Shown here piece after piece: positions 22,901 to 29,365 of a stretch of DNA of 29,365 bases. The position numbers and the translations under genes are program-made. Each line of letters starts with the position of its first letter. Positions within the stretch are counted from its first letter, which is position 1. The notes beneath the pieces were generated by a model. The model did no database searches and was not told the DNA's origin. It worked only from the letters and a program-made list of their open reading frames with translations. Origin of the DNA: Elysia marginata (Eukaryota > Mollusca > Gastropoda > Plakobranchidae); contig BMAT01002374.1 of NCBI GenBank assembly GCA_019649035.1, positions 171,252 through 200,616 of the forward strand, in the 5' to 3' direction.

Positions 22901-25273
22901 TTGTTCTTATGTATAAGGCTTGTGATTGGGTTAGAAAGAAACTATAGGCCTACTGCTTGTCAGCAAATATAAAATTATAAGTTCAACAATACAAAAATAT
23001 ATATTGCTTCGTTCATGATAATAAGTTAATCATTTTTCTTTAAGAAAAACTTGACATGTACAATCAATCGTCAGCTTGAAAGATTTCAAAAGAACCTATG
23101 ATGTTAAAGCTCTTGGAAAAGACAAAAAAAGTTGCCTTAAAGATCATTTAAGGGAAGAAAATACATTACATGCATTTCAGATCAAGGGAGATAGTAAAAA
23201 GCTACACAATAAGAAAGTGTCATGAGTAAAAAGCAATAAATAATACATGTAGTACGCTAGGGTGAAATATTTTACATAAACTAAGGTGAAATATTTTAAG
23301 GTCAAACTTTACAGGACAATCATGTTTTATATTTGAACTAAGATTAACACCATTTGGTAAATATTGGCACACTGGAGTCTAAGTCAATCACCTACCCATA
23401 AATTCAATACCATCCAGCTTAAAATCTACTTGTAGTTATGCGTTTTTCAATTACTTCAAAACAATGACATCACCAGCCTACTTTCCTCAAGATAGGCCTC
23501 CACCAACAGTTGGAATCACATGTGAGAGATTTGATGCTTTACTTTTTTCCCCATAAGGTATTTTATTAATATATATGTGCTTTAAACCTACTTGGTCAAT
23601 TAATAAAGCTAATAAAGGATTTCTGCAAAATTATAAAACAAAGGATAGAATTTATCTTTTAAAAAAAAATTATTTAAATATACATGTATGTTCATTTAAT
23701 ACAATGATCACATGATTTATTAAAAAAAGTTGTGAATCACCACATCTTATCAAATCTAAATGAGAAAAAGAATTTCAAAGGTATACTATTATACACAGGT
23801 CTACTTGCAAGGTTGGGGTTCTTAGAAAGCGAGCCATGAAAGAACTAGAGATTAAGGGAAAGACTAATGAGCTTGCAATTTTGAATGCTATATTATAAAG
23901 CCAAACAAATAGTGCAGTGAGACAAGCCAGAGCAAACATTTAGCAGTCAAGAAAGATGAAACAAAATGTCTAAAACCTCAACAAACAGGAAAGATCACAC
24001 ACTTGTATTAAAGTAAGGAGGAAAGCAAAATAGCTGAAAATACACACACAAAAAGATCTGCTTCTAATAAAACTGGTACTAAATAAAAAAAAATAAAATG
24101 GAAAAAAAATTACACACACTAGCATAAGTCTTTTTTTTTTTAATCAAACAAAAAAAAAGAGGTTAGAAATGAAAACTAGTTTATACAAATTGTTAGAAGT
24201 TACCTTCTTTTGCTACAGGACAAGGAGAACAATTAAAAAAATTAACATTATATTTTAGTAATGCATTACACAGTGTCAAAGTTCTATGCAAAGACAAAAC
24301 AAATTAAACATACCGTAACAATCAGCTTGCACCAATATCTTAACTTATCCTTATTAAAATATTAATAAGCATTGTTTCCCCTAGGTCTATGACATGAATA
24401 ACAAACCTTATTCAAAACCTTTCCTAGTCACCTAATGCACAGAGTCAGTGGGCAGAAATTAGCCTAGGCCTATAGCATGCGTGTATATTTTGAACTTGAT
24501 AGAGCAGCCATAAAAAACGCAGTTATATTTGATGAGCGGAGGCAGATTGGCATCAAAGGATGCGGCAGAGTTTGTTACCATGTTGCATTCAAACACAGGT
24601 TGGAATTACCTCAATATTCAGGGCCCAGAGGGCCAAGTTTATTACCTCATTGACTGCCTAGTTCATAGTCAAAGAAAATTAAAATAAATTAAAACAAAGT
24701 AAAAAGCAAGGGAAAACAGTGCATGTTTAGATCATCCAAATTTTCAGATTTATAAATAAGAGGATTCTTTGTAAAAATTTAAAAAATTTAGGTTCAAAAA
24801 GATATCACAAAAAAAAAAAAAAAAAAAAAAATTCAAAAAGTTATTGTTGCACTGGTAAGCATATCATCATAAATACCCATTTTCAAAAAAATCTAAACAC
24901 ATGTTGTATCCTGTGTTTCTTTGAATCAGCCTAAATTAATATCCTTAATACAAAAAAAACACGAAAGTCTTTCTACAAAAAATTCAAAGACAAAGTTAGG
25001 CACCAATTGTCAATGGTCAAGCAATCAATTGGATAGCATTAGTAAGAGTTTTTGACTTTCTAAGAGATTGGAAGTCTGTCAATAACGTAAAGATTGTAAT
25101 AAGCCCCTCTTTACTCTTTGCGAAGACATATGGAGAAAGAACAGAGAGTGAGATGGAGAGACAGAGTGAAGGAGAGAGGGAAAAAGAGAGAACTAAGGAT
25201 AGATAAATAGAAAGATAAAAAACAAAACAGAAAGAGTGAGAGAGGGAGGGAGGAAGGAGAGAGACATAGATAC

Positions 25274-25312
<39 letters not shown>

Positions 25313-28300
25313 AAAAAGTGGCAGTCAATTTCTTTGCGATATCAAGGCTCCTAGAAAATAACGAAGTTTTAGCTTCATTTTTTGACAGACACAAATCATT
25401 CTCATGCTACTTCCACAACTATTTTCTATTTGTGTGAAAAAATTGAGGAGATCTGACCTTTCGTTAGGTGGTTTTTTACTCATTCAAAAACTTATTTAGT
25501 AGCAGAACTGTGCCGTTCTTTTAAGTTGCTTGTATCAAAACTATGAGCGGTGTAGATAGAGCCTTGTCATTTTCAGGGCATGGCAGTAGAAGTATAATAA
25601 TTATTACTATTTGTCTTTCGTCCAGGGTGAATCATGCCAATATCACAAGTTTTAACTTCAAAGGTTGTTGTTATATAGAACAAGACATTTTTCTTATCTT
25701 TCAAATGTCAAAAATGAAAAAAAGTTATCACAATTTTGTGGAAAAATATTACAAATTTTGTTGATTTGAAATACCGGTATATGGAAAAAGAACAAAATCC
25801 AGACCATTAAATTGCATTTTGGAAATAAAAAAAAAATAAAATAGGATTTCGACTTCTGACTCATTTGCCCTGGGTGCATGACATTTGTACAGTAAGCAGC
25901 AGCATTAGCGGCCACATAAGGCCATATACAGCAGCAGAAAATGTAACGGTGTAAGTGAGGTTTTCAAAGTAGCAACACAGCTACAACAGTAACACTGCTG
26001 TGTTCAAGCAAATAAACAGCAACATGATATTGCAATTTTTTTCAACTCTAATATATTCCATTGTAGACGTAGTAAAAACTGTTGCAGACGTGGGACATGA
26101 AACGCCAATCAGACTAGGCCCAAGAGAGAGAGATGTAAAAAGTTGAACAATGCTCATAATGTTCTCCAAACATATTATATGACAACACAAAAGTAAGCCC
26201 AAACCAACCAACACCCTTAGATATTTCTGCCCAAATGAAAATTTTTTGGGCAAAAAGAGACCAATGAATAGTTTTAAAAATTATATTGTGCATTTTTTTC
26301 CTCTTCAGATGTAAATATGATAGTGCTGTGGCAGAAAAAAAAGTGACTCTAGTTAGCAGACGAGGCTTAAGTCCAGGAGCAAGCTGCCAGTGGGAAGAGG
26401 GAATGAAGAGAGCAAAGCTTTTGTTGACGAAACGCTTAAAAAAATCAAAACTCAATATAATTCTTGCCTTGCCCATCATTAACTCTATCATATTGAAGCT
26501 TTAAAAAGTGCTACCACTCCACTTGACCTTAGAAATTTTTGTCAATAAGACTAACTCACCGTTGGTGTTGAACCTAAAGGCTACCATTCCATTCCAGAGA
26601 GTACCAGACAAATTATCAAGTTTTGAGTTTGCTCTAGTCTTCATATTTCAAGTTCGATAACCAAGGTCAGAAAACGCCACGGATCACACAGTGCAATACT
26701 TATCCCTTTGTCTAAATTTTACCGAGCAGTTCTCAATTAAATACCACTTATTTTAGGCAATTCAAGAAACTTTAAAACTATTTTTCACCTTCTTTAAAAA
26801 CATGTTCAAAAGTCTTTAGGTCTACTAATTACAAATAAAAAAGCAACAAAACAGAACTTTTCTTTCCAAAGCACAACATGCAAATCAAAACTGGCACAAC
26901 AAATCTTTGAGACTGGGTACTCTACACTACAAAGTTACAAAATACAAATCAAGCTCTTACTGACATAATGCTTGATTTTGAGACAACACTGCTAGTACCC
27001 AAATTTTTTTTTTTGGAAATGAAATTGCAAACCTAACATGTGGATCTATTAGTCTAGAATACATTTATGGGTTCTCATGCAAATTTGTCTCCTGTCCAGA
27101 ATGAATGAGCCGGGTGTCGCAATTTTCACTTTAAAAAGCATTGCTGTTTCGAACAAGATGTTTTTTAAAGTTTTCAAACATCAAAGATTTCATAGAATTA
27201 TCAATATTTTGTGGGAAAATGTTGCAACTTTGATCCATTAAAAATGTAGAAAAAAAAGAAGAAAAATTTTCCGACTTCCGACTCATTCGTCCTGGACACA
27301 AGACATTAAATTACATGCCCTTAAGTGTCTGGATTATGTGTAGTATCTAAATATAGAGCCACCATTTCTTTACAGACCTTTTCTTTTTCCTCATCCTCGT
27401 CATCTTCTTCCTCAACAAAGTAATCCTGATAAAGACAAAATCGCACATAAGTTAGCAAAGGATTATCAAACTCCAAAAAAATAGATTAGAAAAACCCTCA
27501 ACAACAAAAATAGAATAGTCAACTTTACAAGCATTGAACATAGGAAAAATTGGTGAGAAAAAAAAACAATGGCAATTTCATGCGTCGAAAGTTTATCCCA
27601 AAACCTTTAGTGAATTCACTACTTATTTTCAATTGGTAAAATATGGATTTTTAGAAGAGTTTTGGCATACTATTTTTAACCAAAAATTTTGCCGATCCAT
27701 TGAGCTAGATTAAAAATTTCAAAACTTAAATTTACCATTTTTGATTTTTCAGTACCAACAAAAAGGTAATAATCCAACTTTGAGAAAACACAAAAACTGT
27801 TAAAGAAAAAAGAAAAAAAGAAACTCAATAAAAATTATTGATGCTGCAAACATAACAGAAAAAAATAACCCACTCACTACCGCTGGCCATTGAAAATAAC
27901 TGCTCTCAAAGATTTAATTTATGTGGCAGCTGATCATGTTTTAAGAGCTGATAAGCAAACGACAAGTCTGGAGATTTATTACAATTGAATCTAGATAAAG
28001 TCAACACCCAGACACAAAAAAATGTGTTATCTGGATAGCTTTGACCATTAAAGATAAAAAAATGTCAAAGAACTTCCCTTAAAATGTGTTGACTTCAAGT
28101 GGATTCTACTGTATATGAAAGCTTACACTATCTTTAAATACACTGGGCTTCCCCTAACAATGTGCAGAGTACCGATATGCAAAAACAAATATAACATTTT
28201 TTGTTTAAAATTGACAAATTAAAAATCCAAAAATATCTACAGAGTTACACTGTGAAAAGAAAAAAAACTCATTGGAATTGTGTAAAAGAGTAAAAGAAGG

Positions 28301-28887
28301 CTAAGAAATAAAAAAGTTCAAACTGAATTAAAAAATTAAATAAGACAAACAAGTGAAAAACTTCAAAGGTTGCTAATGGATATTTTACACAACAAATAAC
28401 TGGAAATTTGCTCCTAATTACACATATTTTTAAAACTACAAAATTGATTCTTTTAGGACTGCCTTACTCAATTTCAGTTCTTGTTTGCTGAGAAAATAGA
28501 TGTTAACATTTAAAACTAAATCCTTTCATTATAAAAAACCTGCAAAGTAGCTACATAATGGAATCCAATGTTTATTTTTGCTTCTGGGAAACCATAAGTT
28601 TGTTCTCTGGTTTTTTTTTGTCACATAGAAGTCTTGTAAAAATTAATCAAGACAAAGAATGAAGCCTTAAAGGTATTTCTGACCAAAAAAAACCCAATGG
28701 CATGGCAATATCTCATCAGATAAAAAAAAGCTGTTCTTTTTTAATGGAAATAAGAACCCACATCTTCAACCTGTTCCTTTTTGACAGAGCCCAAGATTTG
28801 TGCAACAACCAGATTCTTCATGAAGATGATGAGGAGCGAAATAGGAAGCATGTACAACTCAAAATTCCACACAATGACTAGATACAC
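16864..28887 (-). CDS. MCTP: multiple C2 and transmembrane domain-containing protein (MCTP), C-terminal six exons
   Basis: Six exons (28762-28887, 27378-27425, 21772-21881, 20575-20684, 19929-20026, 16864-16932) sum to 561 nt and join without a phase conflict into 186 residues plus stop. MCTPs carry N-terminal C2 domains and two C-terminal membrane regions; they act at the ER and vesicle membranes as calcium-responsive lipid binders, with reported roles in presynaptic function and membrane or lipid-droplet organisation. Landmarks in order are WNFELYMLP with the first hydrophobic segment, an acidic EEEDDEDEE linker, a helical ERVKNTFNW segment, the second hydrophobic segment (about 35 residues), [25 protein letters not shown] and QYRELKPD. 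These are diagnostic of the family C-terminus. The C2 exons must lie beyond the window. I cannot say which vertebrate paralogue is closest. Confidence 0.93.
17001..17736. mobile_element. pogo/Tigger-like MITE, 736 bp, TA flanked; left part of palindrome
   Basis: The left end CAGTGGAATCCACGAGAAGT and the reverse complement of the right end, CAGTAGAATCCGTGAGAAGT, match closely and continue together through CAACTCGCTTGAAGTCAA. TA flanks both sides (16999-17000 and 17737-17738). Both ends are built of repeated AAGTCAAC-type submotifs. The interior is GC-rich compared with the intron and has no convincing transposase. Confidence 0.85.
17739..18265. mobile_element. inverted partial copy of the adjacent MITE; right arm of a 1.27-kb palindrome
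   Basis: This segment is the reverse complement of most of 17030-17600. For example CCTTGTGGTCAAATGGAAAG at 17768 mirrors CTTTCCATTTGACCAC near 17565, and CCAAACCAGTGCGAACACAG near 18035 mirrors CTGTGTTCGCACTGG near 17297. It ends in the reverse of CAATTGAATCC, a variant of the family end, followed by TA at 18266-18267. It lacks some AAGTCAAC submotifs present in the left copy. Confidence 0.85.
18642..19129 (+). pseudogene. decayed reading frames with acidic Ser/Asp/Glu-rich segment, unknown origin
   Basis: A 33-codon frame starts at ATG 18642 ([17 protein letters not shown]) and stops at 18741. A separate open frame of 57 codons (18956-19126) reads [15 protein letters not shown], then [20 protein letters not shown], and stops at TAA 19127-19129. 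Acidic serine-rich N-termini occur in piggyBac-type transposases, but I see no catalytic region, so that origin is a guess. TCTAGA/AGATCT-like palindromes are dense in the DNA here, which may instead mark a simple repeat. Confidence 0.2.
19929..20026 (-). CDS. MCTP: MCTP exon encoding the INKFTKKLR and [11 protein letters not shown] motifs
   Basis: The exon is 98 nt: two bases completing a glycine codon split after TGG G, then 32 codons. It encodes [15 protein letters not shown] and [17 protein letters not shown]. The acceptor is TTTATTAG and the donor GTAAGA. The hydrophilic [13 protein letters not shown] block follows the second membrane segment in all MCTPs I know of. Confidence 0.94.
20575..20684 (-). 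CDS. MCTP: MCTP exon encoding the second transmembrane region
   Basis: The exon is 110 nt, with acceptor TTTTCACAG and donor GTGAGT. It completes an Asn codon (AA|C) and encodes [16 protein letters not shown], a long hydrophobic run, then [13 protein letters not shown]. The PLR in the middle of the hydrophobic stretch is characteristic of the MCTP hairpin membrane domain. Confidence 0.94.
20685..21771 (-). other. MCTP intron, 1087 bp
   Basis: Donor GTAAGA and acceptor TTTTCACAG. There are no transposon or RNA features beyond a short hairpin (CCCTGATC at 21316-21323 pairing with GATCAGGG at 21333-21340). Confidence 0.8.
21772..21881 (-). CDS. MCTP: MCTP exon encoding the membrane-proximal helix
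   Basis: The exon is 110 nt, with acceptor GTTCAACAG and donor GTAAGA. It begins in phase 0 with [17 protein letters not shown], continues with [16 protein letters not shown], and ends with two bases of an Asn codon. This charged amphipathic stretch between the membrane regions has the IQEV and ERVKN landmarks of the family. Confidence 0.93.
24460..24660. repeat. GC-richer island in MCTP intron, possibly an old dispersed repeat
   Basis: About 200 bp stand out by base composition from the very AT-rich intron. One + frame (24478-24642) is open for about 55 codons and reads [38 protein letters not shown], ending at TGA. A neighbouring frame is also open. No acceptor or donor pair makes it an MCTP exon, and it lies on the other strand. 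A repeat remnant is the likeliest origin. Confidence 0.3.
25121..25311. repeat. polypurine tract ending in (GA)n
   Basis: Nearly all bases on the + strand are A or G, ending in about 15 GA units at about 25279-25310. It is a low-complexity tract in the large MCTP intron; on the transcript strand it is polypyrimidine. Confidence 0.9.
25612..25883. mobile_element. MITE of the GTCCAGGGTGAAT-end group, 272 bp
   Basis: The left end TGTCTTTCGTCCAGGGTGAA and the reverse complement of the right end (TGTCATGCACCCAGGGCAAA) are inverted. The interior aligns along its length with 27086-27305, including TTTGTGG then AAAATATTACAA, and the terminal CGACTTCTGACTCATT. There is no coding capacity. Confidence 0.75.
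27086..27305. mobile_element. MITE of the same group, 220 bp
   Basis: The left end TGTCTCCTGTCCAGAATGAA and the reverse complement of the right end (TGTCTTGTGTCCAGGACGAA) are inverted, followed on both sides by TGAGYCGG. It is collinear with the element at 25612-25883 but diverged. It lies only about 70 bp from the 3' side of the 27378-27425 MCTP exon, near that exon's donor. Confidence 0.78.
27378..27425 (-). CDS. MCTP: MCTP 48-nt acidic micro-exon
   Basis: Acceptor ATCAG and donor GTCTGT; both junctions are phase 0. The sixteen residues [16 protein letters not shown] form an acidic linker between the two membrane regions, where vertebrate MCTPs also have an acidic stretch. Being a multiple of three, it could be skipped without a frameshift. 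The donor is weaker than the others in the gene. Confidence 0.85.
27426..28761 (-). other. MCTP intron, 1336 bp
   Basis: Donor GTGGGT and acceptor CTTTATCAG. It contains one small TA-flanked MITE (27982-28111); the remainder is AT-rich without recognisable features. Confidence 0.8.
27982..28111. mobile_element. pogo/Tigger-like MITE, 130 bp, TA flanked
   Basis: The left end CAATTGAATCTAGATAAAGT and the reverse complement of the right end (CAGTAGAATCCACTTGAAGT) are inverted and both continue with CAACAC. TA flanks both sides (27980-27981 and 28112-28113). The ends belong to the same family as the palindromic element at 17001-18265; the left end is closest to that palindrome's right end (CAATTGAATCC). 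Confidence 0.85.
28762..28887 (-). CDS. MCTP: MCTP exon encoding the first transmembrane region
   Basis: The exon is 126 nt, 42 codons, phase 0 at both ends, with acceptor ATTCCTCCAG and donor GTGGGT. It encodes [15 protein letters not shown], a hydrophobic [17 protein letters not shown] stretch and SVKKEQVED. The FELYM.P motif entering the first membrane segment is a hallmark of MCTPs. The preceding exons, carrying the C2 domains, are not in the window. Confidence 0.93.
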
Positions 28888-29149
28888 CTGGAGGAATACA
28901 CAAAATACATGCATAGATAGGTCAACAATTTTGAAACTCTTCAGTTAAAAAATCAATGTGGATGAAAGATTTTAAGGTATGAAATAAGCAGTGAATATAA
29001 GTAGGCTTTAAGTGAAAATGCCCAAAATATGCTTGCTGTAACAGGCAGCTTCCCTGTAATGTTCTGAAATATAATCAAACTTTCCGTGGCAAGTAAATAT
29101 GCTTGCTTGTTGTATGATTTGAACCAGTGACTTACAGTAGCTTTGGCTT

Positions 29150-29345
29150 CCACCAACATGCCACTGAGAGAAACATAGCTTGGGCAGTTTGTCTCCGTGA
29201 TTTATGTATCAGGCATGTGATCCAGCAGCCTTGGGTTGGATTCCTAACCACGACTCGTAAAAATTGCCTTGAGAAAGCAATTTATTCACGCTTTCCTGAA
29301 TCCAACGATTGAAAGTTTCCACTATGTATTCTTTCCTCAATCCAA
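29150..29345 (+). mobile_element. tRNA-derived SINE
   Basis: A tRNA-like head includes TTGGGCAGTTTGTCTCCGTG (degraded A-box region), and GGGTTGGATTCCTAACCACG near 29232 matches the pol III B box GGTTCGANTCC. The tail has ATTGCCTTGAGAAAGCAATT and TTATTCACGCTTTCCTGAAT, followed by a partial second copy of TTTCCTSAATCCAAC at 29332. It lies in the MCTP intron upstream of the first visible exon. Confidence 0.7.
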
Positions 29346-29365
29346 CATTTTGTAAAGGGGGTAGC

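Larger units (their letters stand above)
21882..27377 (-). other. large MCTP intron, 5496 bp
   Basis: Donor GTCTGT and acceptor GTTCAACAG; flanking exon phases agree, so no missing exon is required. It holds a hairpin at 22657-22678 (TAAAATCCC, ATTT loop, GGGATTTTA), a GC-richer island at 24460-24660, a 24-base A run near 24810, a purine-rich tract at 25121-25311 and two related MITEs. The 22700-24450 part is featureless AT-rich sequence. Confidence 0.8.

Noticed and set aside
26114..26491. 125-codon open frame on the - strand
   Set aside because: It lies wholly in an MCTP intron, has no recognisable domain, and its flanks show no matching splice pattern. AT-rich DNA of this length can yield it by chance.
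29150..29345. A functional tRNA gene
   Set aside because: A B-box-like sequence is present, but no complete cloverleaf forms and the tail matches SINE layouts.

Overview
This is eukaryotic, metazoan genomic DNA. It is AT-rich, its coding sequence is split by GT-AG introns, and most of the window is intron or intergenic sequence full of transposon relics. The palindromes TAGGCCTA and TACATGTA each occur eight times, the spacers carry tRNA-like SINEs, and both recognisable genes are animal genes. A marine invertebrate, probably a mollusc and perhaps a gastropod, is my inference; the sequence does not prove it.

Two genes are supported, and they converge tail to tail. On the + strand, exons at 3886-4020 and 8551-8640 encode the C-terminal three quarters (74 residues) of ribosomal protein eL36 (RPL36). 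Its first roughly 30 codons were not found in the window. On the - strand, six exons at 28762-28887, 27378-27425, 21772-21881, 20575-20684, 19929-20026 and 16864-16932 join in phase to encode the last 186 residues of an MCTP (multiple C2 and transmembrane domain) protein, including both membrane segments and the stop codon. Its C2-domain exons must lie beyond base 29365.

Region by region: 1-3885 is upstream intron or flank. It holds microsatellites, a CpG-rich patch with TATAAA and AATAAA, a 21-bp tandem repeat, a 5'-truncated LINE on the - strand and a perfect 54-bp duplication. The RPL36 intron (4021-8550) holds a decayed element of about 2.1 kb with a broken unknown protein on the - strand, and a tRNA-derived SINE. 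The space between the genes (8641-16863) holds four inverted-repeat DNA elements, one of them interrupted by a 180-base assembly gap. The MCTP introns hold a 1.27-kb palindrome built from an inverted-repeat element, further MITEs, a purine-rich tract, a GC-rich island and an acidic relic reading frame. Part of a second SINE lies upstream of the first MCTP exon.

The inverted-repeat elements fall into two groups. One has TA-flanked CAGTRGAATCC ends (pogo/Tigger-like). The other has CCAGGGYGAATSA-type ends. The two genes have no evident functional link: one makes a 60S ribosomal subunit protein, the other a calcium-responsive ER or vesicle membrane protein. I found no CRISPR array, operon, intact mobile element or clearly new biological system. 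The most unusual objects are the large palindrome and the two multi-member MITE groups.
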